NCBI GenBank assembly: GCA_022710725.1
Contig: JAKLGK010000004.1
Location: 124,001-188,000 of the forward strand
Length of the DNA stretch: 64,000 nt
Direction: 5' to 3'
Origin: Verrucomicrobiota bacterium
GTDB lineage: Bacteria > Verrucomicrobiota > Kiritimatiellia > CAIQIC01 > JAGNIJ01
The position numbers and the translations under genes were made by a program. Under the pieces are notes generated by a model, which made no database searches, had not been told where the DNA came from, and saw nothing but the letters and a program-made list of their open reading frames with translations. Positions 16,475-24,952 of this stretch are shown one piece after another (positions within the stretch are counted from its first letter, which is position 1; each line of letters opens with the position of its first letter).

Positions 16475-18913
16475 TCATTCGGCGAGCTTCGCCTTCATCG
16501 CCGCCTGCTGCATCTTCATCTGGTCGGCCGGCGACATCTGGGGGAGGACCAGTTTGACCACCAGCTTCTCGATCGTGCCCGTGAACTTGAACGGAACGTC
16601 GTAGTCCATGTTCACGGGGGTGCCGGTGTCCTCGCCGATGTCGAAGGTCTCGTCCAGGGTGAACCGGAGCGGGATCGTGCGCTCGATGCGGCCCTGGGCC
16701 ACCGGCTGGCCGTCCACGCTCAAGATCCCGTTGCCGCCCCGGCCCAGCCCCACCCCGCTGTCGTGCTGGTACTCGAACGCGATGGTGTGCTTGCCGGGAG
16801 CGAGCGCCGTCGTCGCGGCGATGTTGAAGTGGGCCACATTCAGCATGTTGTAATGGAACACCGGCTTGCCGTCGCGCAGCATCAGGGCGTAACCGCCGAA
16901 CAGGCCGCCCTGCGTCACGAGCACGCCCTGCTCCGCGCCGGTCGCGAGGACCACGTCCGCGGCGACGCTCCACGACTTGTTTTTCACGTCGGGCGCGGCT
17001 CCTTCGGGAATGCGCCGCACCGGGCCGTAGTACGTGAATTCCGTCCGGCCGCGCGTCAGGCTGGGCCGGATGGCCGGGTTCAGGCGCTCGATCTTGCTGT
17101 CGTCCAGCGGCAGGACGTTGTACTTCGCCGCCTCGGCGTAAAACAGCAATTGCAGCTCGCGCAGCTTGTCCGGGTTCTGGTCGGCCAGGTTGACCGCCTC
17201 GCTGAAGTCCTCGGCGACATGATATAGTTCCCACCGATATCCGCTGATGATGTCCACCGGAGGCAGCCGGGAGGTATCCTGCCACGGCGCCGCGCGCGGG
17301 GTCGTGCACGCGACCCAGCCATCGTGATAGATCGCGCGGTTGCCGAACATCTCGAAGTACTGCGTCCGGCGCGCCGTCGGCGCCTGCGCGTTGTCGAAGG
17401 TGTAGGCCATGCTCACGCCCTCGATCGGCTTCTGCGCCACGCCGTTGACGATGGACGGGGCCTGCAGGCCGCAGGCCTCGAGGACCGTCGGCACGACGTC
17501 GATCACGTGGTGCCACTGCGGCCGGATCCCCCCCGCGTCCTTGATCCGGGCCGGCCAGGAGATGACCATCCCGTTGCGGGTTCCGCCGTAGTGCGAGGCG
17601 ATCTGCTTGGCCCACTGGAACGGCGAGCACATGGCGTGCGCCCAGCCGGCCGGGTAGTGGTTGTGCGTCTTCCAGGTGCCCAGGTCGTCCTTGTGCTTCA
17701 GCACCTCGGCGTAGTCCTCGTCGACGCCGTTCAGGCCCGCGAGTTCGTTGAGCTCGCCATTATCCATGCCCTCCGCGCTGGCCCCGTTGTCGCCGCAGAT
17801 GTAGATGACCAGCGTGTTGTCGAGTTGGCCCATCTTCCCGATCCCTTCGAGCACGCGGCCGACGTTGTAGTCCGTCTGCTCGAGGAACCCGGCGTAGACC
17901 TCCATCATGTAGGCGTAGAGGTCCTTCTGCTGGGCGTTGAGCGTGTCCCAGGCCGGGATGCGCTCCGGGCGCGGGGTCAGCTGCGTGTCGGCCGGGACCA
18001 GGCCCAGTTCCTTCTGCTTTGCGAGCGTCTCCTCGCGCACCGCGTCCCAGCCGCGGTCGAAGCGCCCCTTGTATTTGGCGATCCATTCCGGCTTCGCGTG
18101 GTGCGGCGAGTGGGTCGCCCCCGGCGCGTAATAGAGGAAGAACGGGCGATCCGGCGCCACGGCCTTCTGGTTGCGGACCCACTCGATGGCCCGGTCGGCG
18201 ATGTCGTAGTCGAAGTGGTAGTCCGGGTTGCCGAGGTACGGCTCGATGGGCGTGGTCCCCTCGGTGACCGCGGGCCGCCACTGGCTGGTCTCGGCGCAGA
18301 CGAAACCGTAGAAGTGTTCGAACCCGAGGCCGATGGGCCACAGGTCGAACGGGCCGGCCTGGCTGCTCTGCCAGTCGGGCACGTTGTGGTTCTTTCCGAA
18401 CCAGGAGGTGTTCCAGCCCTTCTGCTTCAGGATCTCGGCGATCGTCGCGGTGTCCCCGCCCATCAGGGAGTCATAACCCGGGTAGCCCGTGCCCTGCTCC
18501 ATGATCACGCCCGTGTGCACCGAGTGATGGTTGCGCCCGGTCAGCAGCGCGGCGCGCGTGGGCGAGCTCAAGGCCGTGGTATGGAACTGCGTGAAACGCA
18601 GGCCGCTCTTCGCCAGCCGGTCGAACGTGGGCGTCTGGCACGGCCCGCCGAACGTGCTCGACGCGCCGAACCCGACGTCGTCCAGGAGCACCAGCACGAC
18701 GTTCGGGGCGCCCGGCGGCGCCTTCACCGGTTTCGGGAAGTCGGGCGTCGAATCCGCCGCGCTCAACCCGATCTGCCCCTTGAACGGCATCGGCGGCGTC
18801 GGCAGCACTTCCTGTCCCGTCGCGCGGGCGCCGAACAGCGCCCCCGTGGCCAGCACCGAGCCTACCGCCGCCCACCGGCCGGCCTGCCGGATTCCATGGT
18901 TCTCTCGCATCAT
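16475..18913 (-). CDS. arylsulfatase, Ser-type (SxPxR)
   Basis: An 812-aa exported sulfatase of the alkaline-phosphatase superfamily; it hydrolyses sulfate esters in the periplasm or outside the cell. An N-terminal hydrophobic signal (about residues 12-33) is followed by NVVLVLLDDVGFG with metal-binding Asp 78-79. The catalytic signature is S116-S-P-T-R120 then AALLTGR, so the nucleophile precursor is serine. In known sulfatases, Ser-type sites are converted to formylglycine by anaerobic radical-SAM maturases (anSME). The last roughly 200 residues form the beta-rich extension typical of the long (about 780-800 aa) arylsulfatases. The ATG at 18913 is preferred over an in-frame GTG at 18922 because AGAGGTG lies just upstream. 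It follows the HAD gene after 12 bases. The substrate cannot be read from sequence. Confidence 0.92.
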   Translation of the reverse strand: MMRENHGIRQAGRWAAVGSVLATGALFGARATGQEVLPTPPMPFKGQIGLSAADSTPDFPKPVKAPPGAPNVVLVLLDDVGFGASSTFGGPCQTPTFDRLAKSGLRFTQFHTTALSSPTRAALLTGRNHHSVHTGVIMEQGTGYPGYDSLMGGDTATIAEILKQKGWNTSWFGKNHNVPDWQSSQAGPFDLWPIGLGFEHFYGFVCAETSQWRPAVTEGTTPIEPYLGNPDYHFDYDIADRAIEWVRNQKAVAPDRPFFLYYAPGATHSPHHAKPEWIAKYKGRFDRGWDAVREETLAKQKELGLVPADTQLTPRPERIPAWDTLNAQQKDLYAYMMEVYAGFLEQTDYNVGRVLEGIGKMGQLDNTLVIYICGDNGASAEGMDNGELNELAGLNGVDEDYAEVLKHKDDLGTWKTHNHYPAGWAHAMCSPFQWAKQIASHYGGTRNGMVISWPARIKDAGGIRPQWHHVIDVVPTVLEACGLQAPSIVNGVAQKPIEGVSMAYTFDNAQAPTARRTQYFEMFGNRAIYHDGWVACTTPRAAPWQDTSRLPPVDIISGYRWELYHVAEDFSEAVNLADQNPDKLRELQLLFYAEAAKYNVLPLDDSKIERLNPAIRPSLTRGRTEFTYYGPVRRIPEGAAPDVKNKSWSVAADVVLATGAEQGVLVTQGGLFGGYALMLRDGKPVFHYNMLNVAHFNIAATTALAPGKHTIAFEYQHDSGVGLGRGGNGILSVDGQPVAQGRIERTIPLRFTLDETFDIGEDTGTPVNMDYDVPFKFTGTIEKLVVKLVLPQMSPADQMKMQQAAMKAKLAE

Positions 18914-18925
18914 GGGTCTCACCTC

Positions 18926-19942
18926 TTATTGGGGTCCGCTATCGGGCCGGACCAGTTGCTCTGCCTCGAAGACAAACACGCGTTTCCAATCGTTCTTCAT
19001 GTCCACCACCGTCCAACCCCGCGCCGCCGCCTCGTCGAGGCCCTTGTCCAGGCGCCCCGCGTGGGATTCGCGGTCGTATGCCCACTCGCGGTCCGCATCG
19101 GTGTGGTGGACGATCAGGCACAGCCTCGCGCCTGGCCCGGCCGCGGTCCACTGGAGCATCGCCAGGTCGCCGTCGGAGTTCCCGAACGCGGCGACCGGCC
19201 GCCGCCCGATGTGCATCTGGATGCCCACGGGCTTGCCCGGCCCGTCGTCCACGAAATCGCTCTCCGGCATCCGGACGAGCACCGGGACGCCGTCGCGCAG
19301 CTCGAACTTCGTCTTGATGCTGCTGCCGATGACCTGCTCGGGCGGGATGCCGTAAACCCGCTCCGCCCACGGCCGCATGAATTCCATGCCGCCGCCGGAG
19401 ACAATGAAGGTCTTGAACCCGTTCGCGCGCAGGAAGGCGAGCAGCTCCAGCATGGGCTGGTAGACCATCTCGGTGAGCAGCCGGCCCGTCTTCGGGTGCC
19501 GCGCCCCGGCGATCCAGTCGGCGGCCATCTTCTCGAACTCCTCGCTGGTCATGCCGGCGTGCGTTGTCATCAGCAGCCGGCCGACCGCAGCCTCGCCGCC
19601 GGCGAAGGCCGTTTTCAGGTCGCCCTTCAGGAGCGAGGCGAACGGCTCCTGCTCCTTCCATTCCGGGTGTTGCGACGCCATGCGCTTGACCCGGTCGAGC
19701 ATGAAGAGCCCCTGGAAGTACATCGGCTGCTCGGCCCAGAGGGTCCCGTCGTTGTCGAACACCGCGATGCGCTCGGCCGGCGGCACGAAGTCCGGCGACC
19801 CCTCCGTGGTTGTTCCGGCCACGAACTGAAGGATGGCTTCCTTCGCCGCGCCGTCGTTCCACGACGGCAGCGGGTCGGCCGCCGCGGCCCACGCCGCGGC
19901 GGCCAGGATTCCCATGAGACCGAGAAAAACCCGCTTGTTCAT
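18926..19942 (-). CDS. periplasmic HAD-superfamily phosphatase
   Basis: A 338-aa haloacid-dehalogenase-fold hydrolase carrying a signal peptide (about residues 1-22, ends AAAA). Motif I is FDNDGTLW with Asp63 (nucleophile) and Asp65. Motif II is near IVSGGG, and motif IV is FGNSDGD near residue 255. A cap of about 100 residues lies between motifs I and II. It therefore probably removes phosphate from a small periplasmic substrate. Genes of this type recur between two arylsulfatases next to a neuromedin-U-like barrel protein, as here, which suggests a conserved partnership. The substrate is unknown. The RBS AGGAGAGG is strong, and the upstream sulfatase stops 13 bases away. Confidence 0.85.
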   Translation of the reverse strand: MNKRVFLGLMGILAAAAWAAAADPLPSWNDGAAKEAILQFVAGTTTEGSPDFVPPAERIAVFDNDGTLWAEQPMYFQGLFMLDRVKRMASQHPEWKEQEPFASLLKGDLKTAFAGGEAAVGRLLMTTHAGMTSEEFEKMAADWIAGARHPKTGRLLTEMVYQPMLELLAFLRANGFKTFIVSGGGMEFMRPWAERVYGIPPEQVIGSSIKTKFELRDGVPVLVRMPESDFVDDGPGKPVGIQMHIGRRPVAAFGNSDGDLAMLQWTAAGPGARLCLIVHHTDADREWAYDRESHAGRLDKGLDEAAARGWTVVDMKNDWKRVFVFEAEQLVRPDSGPQ

Positions 19943-19955
19943 CTGCTGTCCTCTC

Positions 19956-21629
19956 CTATCGCCCTGCGGCGGCCTGCAGCAGCCGATCCACGGCCTTTTC
20001 GATCTCGGACCCGGGGGGCTTCTGGCGCGGCGGAAACTCCTTGAACGTGGCGATGAACTTCAAGGCGTACTGCGCGGCCGGGATCGTGAAGTACATGTGG
20101 TCGAGGTACCAGTCGTAGTACGTGTTGGAGGTCACGTCCGCCCGCTCGTACGGATCGGCCCGCAGGTCGAAGAACTTGGGCAGGCGGAGTGGCGTGAAGG
20201 GCTCGGCCCAGACGGCCATCGTGCCCGTGCAGCGCTGCTCGGCAAAGACGATCTTCCAGTTCTCATACCGCAGGTTCAACAGGTCCCCGTCGTCACTGAA
20301 GTAGAAGAACTCGCGGCGCGGGCTTTCCGCTGCCTGGCCGGTGAGGTACGGCAACAGGTTGTAGCCGTCGAGGTGGACGCGGAACTGTCTGTCGCCCGCC
20401 GAGTAGCCCGCGAGCAGCTGTTCCTTGATGTTCGGGTTGCCCGCGGCCGCCAGGAGGGTGGGCAGCCAGTCCAGGCCGCTGACGATCTCGTTGGAAATCC
20501 GATCCGCCTCGATGCGGCCGGGCCAGCGGATGAAGCACGGCACGCGGAACCCGCCCTCCCAGCCGGTGTTCTTCTCGCTGCGGAACGGAGTCGTCGCGCC
20601 GTCCGGCCAACTGTTGGCGTGCGGGCCGTTGTCGGTCGTGTAGATGACGATCGTGTTGTCCGCGATGCCGAGGTCGTCCAGCGCCTTCAGCAGCGAGCCG
20701 ACCGTGCCATCGTGCTCGACCATTCCATCGGCGTACTCCGTCCGCGCCTTCGCGCCTCTCGGGCTGCGGTGCTCGGGCCGCACGTGCGTCCGGAAGTGCA
20801 TCCGCGTGCTGTTGTACCAGCAGAAGAACGGCTGGCCGGCCTTGACCTGGCGCTGCATGAAATCGATGGCCGCCTCCGAGGTCTCGTCGTCTATCGTTTC
20901 CATCCGCTTGCGGGTGAGCGGGCCGGTGTCCTCGACGGTCTGCTTGCCGATCTTGCCGAAGCGCGGGTCCACCGTCGGGTCGTCCACGTCCGTCGCCTTG
21001 CACCGGAGCACGCCGCGCGGGCCGAACATCATGCGGAACTTCGGATCCTGCGGGTAGTTGTAGTTCTCCGGCTCCTCCTCGGCGTTGAGGTGGTACAGGT
21101 TGCCGTAGAACTCGTCGAACCCGTGGACCGTCGGCAGGTGCTCGTTCCGGTCGCCGAGATGGTTCTTCCCGAACTGGCCGGTGGCGTAGCCGAGAGGCTT
21201 GATCAGCTCGGCGATGGTCGGGTCCTCGGCGCGGATCCCGATCGGGGAGGCCGGCACGCCCACCCGGCTCAAGCCGGTACGGAAGACGCACTGGCCGGTG
21301 ATGAAGGAGGACCGGCCGGCGGTGCAGCTCTGCTCCGCGTAATAGTCGGTGAACAGCATGCCCTCCTTCGCGATCCGGTCGATGTTCGGGGTCTGGTAGC
21401 CCATGAGCCCCTTGGTGAAGACGCTGATGTTGGCCTGCCCGATATCGTCGCCGAAGATGACGAGGATGTTGGGATGGCCCCCGTCCTTCCCGGCCGGGGC
21501 GGATTCCGTCGACTGCGCCGATGCGGGCGATACCAGCGATCCCGCGGAGAGCACCGAGCCGACCATGGCCCAGGTTCCCACGCGGCCGAGGCCGGCCGCG
21601 CATTGCTTGGCAACATCTCTATTGCTCAT
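19956..21629 (-). CDS. arylsulfatase, Cys-type with CxAxR motif
   Basis: A 557-aa exported sulfatase. The signal region is about residues 1-39 (hydrophobic AMVGSVLSAGSLVSPASAQ). NILVIFGDDIG gives metal-binding Asp61-62. The catalytic signature is C102-T-A-G-R106 followed by SSFITGQ, so the usual Pro of CxPxR is Ala. CxAxR sites are known in this arylsulfatase branch and are accepted by anSME-type maturases. The GQFGKNHLGD block supplies the active-site Lys and His. It is much shorter than its partner sulfatase and lacks the long C-terminal extension. The start at 21629 is chosen for the AAGGAG box 8 bases upstream; frames extending to 21719 would overlap the receiver-protein gene. It is the first catabolic gene after the two-component genes. 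Confidence 0.92.
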   Translation of the reverse strand: MSNRDVAKQCAAGLGRVGTWAMVGSVLSAGSLVSPASAQSTESAPAGKDGGHPNILVIFGDDIGQANISVFTKGLMGYQTPNIDRIAKEGMLFTDYYAEQSCTAGRSSFITGQCVFRTGLSRVGVPASPIGIRAEDPTIAELIKPLGYATGQFGKNHLGDRNEHLPTVHGFDEFYGNLYHLNAEEEPENYNYPQDPKFRMMFGPRGVLRCKATDVDDPTVDPRFGKIGKQTVEDTGPLTRKRMETIDDETSEAAIDFMQRQVKAGQPFFCWYNSTRMHFRTHVRPEHRSPRGAKARTEYADGMVEHDGTVGSLLKALDDLGIADNTIVIYTTDNGPHANSWPDGATTPFRSEKNTGWEGGFRVPCFIRWPGRIEADRISNEIVSGLDWLPTLLAAAGNPNIKEQLLAGYSAGDRQFRVHLDGYNLLPYLTGQAAESPRREFFYFSDDGDLLNLRYENWKIVFAEQRCTGTMAVWAEPFTPLRLPKFFDLRADPYERADVTSNTYYDWYLDHMYFTIPAAQYALKFIATFKEFPPRQKPPGSEIEKAVDRLLQAAAGR

Positions 21630-21673
21630 GGCTCTTTCTCCTTGTGGCCTGTGTTTCCATTCCTTCTTCATGT

Positions 21674-22111
21674 TCATGTGCTGGATCCTGGGCCCTGCAG
21701 CCCGACCAGTTCGGGACAAGGGGAAACGAAGCTCCGCCCCTCCCGCGCCGCGCGCAGCGCGGGCGCCAGGTCCGAACCGAGCCGCGGCTTGATGACGTAG
21801 CCCAGCCCGCCCGCGGTCATGCTTTCCCGGGCATAGTCGGCGTCCGCGTGAACGGTCAGAAAGACAATGCGCGCCGGGCAGCCCCTCGCCGTCAGCCGGC
21901 GCGCCAGCTCGATGCCGCTCGCGCCGGGCAGGGTGATATCCATGACGATCAGCTCGGGATGCAGTTCGGCGACCGCGGTGTCCAGGGCGGCCCCGCTGGT
22001 CAGGGTGCCCACGACGTCGAATTCACCCCGGAGCAGCTGCTCCACCTGGCGGGCCAGGGGCGGATGGTCATCCACGATCAGCAGCCGCGCCGGTTTTTGG
22101 GCGTTCTCCAC
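21674..22111 (-). CDS. stand-alone response-regulator receiver domain
   Basis: A 145-aa protein consisting of a single CheY-like receiver domain. It has the acidic pocket (IVDD near 12-15), the phospho-acceptor Asp58 in VMDITLPG, a Thr switch position in VFLTVH, and the conserved Lys in GYVIKPR. There is no DNA-binding or output domain. The start is a GTG with AAGAGG just upstream. It lies 51 bases after a full LuxR-type regulator and 44 bases before the first sulfatase. It probably acts as a phosphate sink, a phosphorelay intermediate or a protein-interaction switch for the adjacent kinase. Confidence 0.85.
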   Translation of the reverse strand: MENAQKPARLLIVDDHPPLARQVEQLLRGEFDVVGTLTSGAALDTAVAELHPELIVMDITLPGASGIELARRLTARGCPARIVFLTVHADADYARESMTAGGLGYVIKPRLGSDLAPALRAAREGRSFVSPCPELVGLQGPGSST

Positions 22112-22162
22112 GATGCCTCTTGGGCAGGCACCATAGAAAATCCGGGCGGCGCGGAGCTACTG

Positions 22163-22831
22163 TCAGAACTGACAGGAGGGCGGCAGGCCGCCGCGGTCGG
22201 CGACCAGGCCGAGCCGCACGGCGTATTGGACCAGCTCGGCGCCGGTCCGGAACCCGTGCTGCTTCATCATGGCGTACTTGTGGAACGCGATCGTCCGGGT
22301 GGTGACCTTCAGGATGCCGGCCGCTTCCTTCATCGAGCAGCCTTCGGCCAGGAGCTGCAGCACTTCCCGCTGCCTCAAGCTCAAGCCCGGCGCGCTCCGC
22401 CCGAGCTGCGCGCGGGCCACGAAGACCTCCGGCGGCTCGCGCGTGATCAGCGGGGTGATGTACGAGCGGCCGGCGTGGACCTGCTGGATGGCCGCGAACA
22501 GTTCGGTCGCCGCGGATTTCTTCAGCAGGTAGCCGCGCGCGCCGCGGCGCACGGCCTCCGCCGCGATGTCCGGATCCTCGTTCACCGTCAGGAAGATCAT
22601 TTTCGCGGCGGGCAGCCTGGCCTGCAATTGCGCCCCCGCGTCCAGGCCGTTGAGCCGCGGCATGCCGATATCCGCGACGATGACGTCCGGCTTCAGCTCC
22701 AACGCGGTCTCGACCAGCGCCCGGCCGTCCGTAACCGTGCCGACGACGTCGCACGCCGGCTCCAGCAACTTGCGGAGGGCCTCCAGCAACAGCCCGTGGT
22801 CGTCCGCCAGCAGCACCCGGGGCCGGCTCAT
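22163..22831 (-). CDS. NarL/FixJ-family (LuxR-type) response regulator
   Basis: A 222-aa two-component response regulator. Receiver domain: acidic residues D10-D11, phospho-acceptor Asp54 in VADIGMP, and Lys near 105 in GYLLKKSA. The C-terminal LuxR helix-turn-helix is about residues 150-205 (LSLRQREVLQLLAEGCSMKEAA), with the recognition segment replaced by KVTTRTIAFHKYAMM. It probably binds promoters in this cluster. The start ATG overlaps the kinase stop codon (ATGA), so the two are translationally coupled, and GGAGGAGG lies just before it. The open frame continues far upstream without a start context, so the shorter protein is chosen. Confidence 0.93.
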   Translation of the reverse strand: MSRPRVLLADDHGLLLEALRKLLEPACDVVGTVTDGRALVETALELKPDVIVADIGMPRLNGLDAGAQLQARLPAAKMIFLTVNEDPDIAAEAVRRGARGYLLKKSAATELFAAIQQVHAGRSYITPLITREPPEVFVARAQLGRSAPGLSLRQREVLQLLAEGCSMKEAAGILKVTTRTIAFHKYAMMKQHGFRTGAELVQYAVRLGLVADRGGLPPSCQF

Positions 22832-24621
22832 GCCCCCCCCTCCTCCTCCGCCGCGACCGGCACCGACAGTTCCACCCGGGCGCCGTGCCCCGGGCGCGAA
22901 TGGATGTCGAGCCGGCCGCGCACCAGCCGGGCCCGCTCCTCCATGCTCAACAGTCCCAGCCCCCCCTCGCGCCGCGCCCGCCCGCTGTCGAACCCCTTGC
23001 CGTTGTCGGAAACCTCGAGCCGGATGAACCCCTCCTCCATCCGCAAGGCGGCGGAGACCCCGGTCGCGCCGCTGTGGCGGATGGCGTTTCCGAGCGACTC
23101 TTGCAGCACGCGGTAGACGCACAGGGCGACCTCCGCCGGCAGGTCCCGCGGCACGTTCTGATGGCTGAACCCAATGCCCAGGCCCGACTGGACCGACAGC
23201 TCGTGGCAGAGCGTGCGCGCGGTGGTCACCAGCCCCAGCTGGTCCAGCTTCGCCGGGTGGAGCTGGTAGGAGAGCTTATGGACGTCGGCGGAGATCTCCT
23301 GAACCTGGGCGGCCATTTCTCCCAGCGCATCGCCGGGCGCCGCCGGATCGGGGCCCGAGGATTGCCCGGCCATTTCCAACTCGACCGACAACAAGGCCAG
23401 CCGCTGGCTCAAGTCGTCGTGGAGATCTCGGGCGATACGGCGCCGTTCCTCCTCCTGGGCCGTGATGAGCCGGCCGCTGACCTCGCGCGCGGCCTTTTCC
23501 GCGCGGCGTCGCCACACCCGCTGCACGAGGAGTCCCGCGATGGTGGCCGTCTGCAGCAGCAGGATCGTCAGCGTGCCCGCGATGATCCACCGGTACTGCG
23601 CCCACAGCGTCGGCTGTCGGAACCGCACGACGCTGTCCGGCGGCAGGAGGCGCTCGTCCACCTTCCAGCGGCGGAGCTGACGGGAATCGAACATGGGCGG
23701 CCCGCTCCGGATCATCGGCGGCGAAAGGCTACCCGGCTTGTCTCCCGCCAGCACGCGGGCGGCCACCCGGGCGGTCTCGAGGCCGAGTTCCTCCCCGGAA
23801 AACAACCGCCCGCCCAGGATGCCCCGGCCGAGTTGCTCCTCGAACATGCCCAGCACGGGCGCGTTGGCCACCCTGACGATTTCATCCAGCGCGTCCAGCT
23901 TTTCGTGCGACACGCCGGCGGCGTCCACGCAGAGGATCCCGTAGCCGATGACCGTCCGCGGCGGCAGCGCGGCCACGCGGCGGCAGATTTCCGGGAACGG
24001 CAGTCCGCTCAACCACGTGAATTGGAAGCGATTGGTATAGGGCGCCCACGCCCGCCGGCATTCCGCCTGCCAGAACCGCTCCAGCAGCGAGTCGCCCACC
24101 ACCACCACGATGTTCGTGGCCTCCGGCAGCACCTCGGAAACCGCGGCCAGTCGCCCCGCGATGTCGAAATCGACGACGACCGCCACGGTGTTGGATCCGA
24201 CCTTGATCCTCGGCAACTGGCGATGCTCGATTCCGCCGATGACCGCCGGCGTGGCGGGGAACATTTTCTCGCCCTGCCGCCCCCAGAAGGCGGCCGCCGG
24301 CGCGGCCATCAGGACCGCCAGCGCCGGCTTGCGCCGCGAGTAGAGGTCGCCGAGGTAGTCCACGAGGGCGGCATCGCCAAACGGATTGACCAGCCCGCCG
24401 ACGCCGACGGTGACCTCGTGGAAGTTGACGGGGGCCGGCGACAGCCGGACCAGTTCCTTCTTGAAGGCGGCCGTGGTGGAATCCCAGGGCGAGACGTCGC
24501 GGCCGAAGGATTCCAGGACCAGGATATCCACGGGCTCGCCCGCCCGAGCCGCCGGCGCGACGCCCGCCAGCAGCAGGCTCCCGCCGACGATCCACGACGC
24601 CGCCTTGCCCGGGTGAAACAT
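22828..24621 (-). CDS. sensor histidine kinase with periplasmic ABC-substrate-binding-like domain
   Basis: A 597-aa membrane sensor kinase. Signal/first membrane segment at about residues 8-27. A long extracytoplasmic region (about 30-330) has the two-lobed pattern of ABC-type substrate-binding proteins (VDILVLESFGRD, AVLMAAPAAAFWG, TVIGYGILC). A second membrane helix is at about 350-372 (IIAGTLTILLLQTATIAGLLV). Then comes a HisKA_3/NarX-type dimerisation domain with His near 401 in RRIARDLHDDLSQR, and a HATPase domain (DNGKGFDSG, GGLGLLSMEERA). It likely senses a small solute or a binding-protein ligand and phosphorylates the neighbouring regulators. The start with MFHPGK is chosen because the upstream frame overlaps the tRNA-Sec gene; the RBS is weak. 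Confidence 0.88.
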   Translation of the reverse strand: MFHPGKAASWIVGGSLLLAGVAPAARAGEPVDILVLESFGRDVSPWDSTTAAFKKELVRLSPAPVNFHEVTVGVGGLVNPFGDAALVDYLGDLYSRRKPALAVLMAAPAAAFWGRQGEKMFPATPAVIGGIEHRQLPRIKVGSNTVAVVVDFDIAGRLAAVSEVLPEATNIVVVVGDSLLERFWQAECRRAWAPYTNRFQFTWLSGLPFPEICRRVAALPPRTVIGYGILCVDAAGVSHEKLDALDEIVRVANAPVLGMFEEQLGRGILGGRLFSGEELGLETARVAARVLAGDKPGSLSPPMIRSGPPMFDSRQLRRWKVDERLLPPDSVVRFRQPTLWAQYRWIIAGTLTILLLQTATIAGLLVQRVWRRRAEKAAREVSGRLITAQEEERRRIARDLHDDLSQRLALLSVELEMAGQSSGPDPAAPGDALGEMAAQVQEISADVHKLSYQLHPAKLDQLGLVTTARTLCHELSVQSGLGIGFSHQNVPRDLPAEVALCVYRVLQESLGNAIRHSGATGVSAALRMEEGFIRLEVSDNGKGFDSGRARREGGLGLLSMEERARLVRGRLDIHSRPGHGARVELSVPVAAEEEGGA

Positions 24622-24685
24622 GAACTCGATTATGCCCGGCGGCCGTTCTCGTTCAATCCCCAAGTCGCCCGGGGAGCCGGGGCAA

Positions 24686-24782
24686 TGGCGGGAGTGAGTG
24701 GGAATCGAACCCAACCGGGGCCGGTTAAAGCCCCACAACGGATTTGAAGTCCGCGAGGCCCACCAGGTACCTTGTCACTCCC
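24686..24782 (-). tRNA. selC: tRNA-Sec (anticodon TCA)
   Basis: A 97-nt tRNA reading on the minus strand. The anticodon arm is GCGGA-CTTCAAA-TCCGT, with anticodon TCA in the loop. The acceptor is an 8-bp stem (GGGAGTGA against TCACTCCC), with the T-loop TTCGATT. The extra arm is long and GC-rich (GGGGC paired with GCCCC), the D-arm is long, and a CCA end is encoded (24686-24688). The extended acceptor, long variable arm and CTTCAAA loop together are diagnostic of selenocysteine tRNA. It implies that the organism decodes some UGA codons as selenocysteine; no selenoprotein gene is evident in this window. It sits between the kinase start and the copper ATPase. Confidence 0.93.
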
Positions 24783-24933
24783 CTCCCGCCACGCATGGTC
24801 TACCAAATTCACGCCCCTCCCGTCCAACACCTACTCCTCCCACTCTTTCTCCTTCTCCACATCGCGACCTGCCCGTTTGGCTATTGAGCGCGAGCGGATG
24901 AAGAGGGAGAAGGAGTAGGAGCGGGATGAAGAA

Positions 24934-24952
24934 ATGATGTATACTGCATCAT
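24934..24952 (+). promoter_or_regulatory. palindrome and -10-like element at the P-type ATPase start
   Basis: ATGATG and CATCAT form perfect 6-bp arms around TATACTG, and the palindrome overlaps the ATG at 24951 by two bases. TATACT (24940-24945) also reads as a sigma-70 -10 box 5 bases before the ATG, which would give an almost leaderless mRNA. The site could be an operator for a metal-responsive repressor, but it matches no copper-regulator consensus I can name. Confidence 0.35.

Noticed and set aside
22832..23122. N-terminal extension of the LuxR-type regulator
   Set aside because: The extension is Arg/Gly-rich, overlaps the kinase catalytic domain in another frame, and the ATG at 22831 has a strong RBS and starts exactly at the receiver fold.
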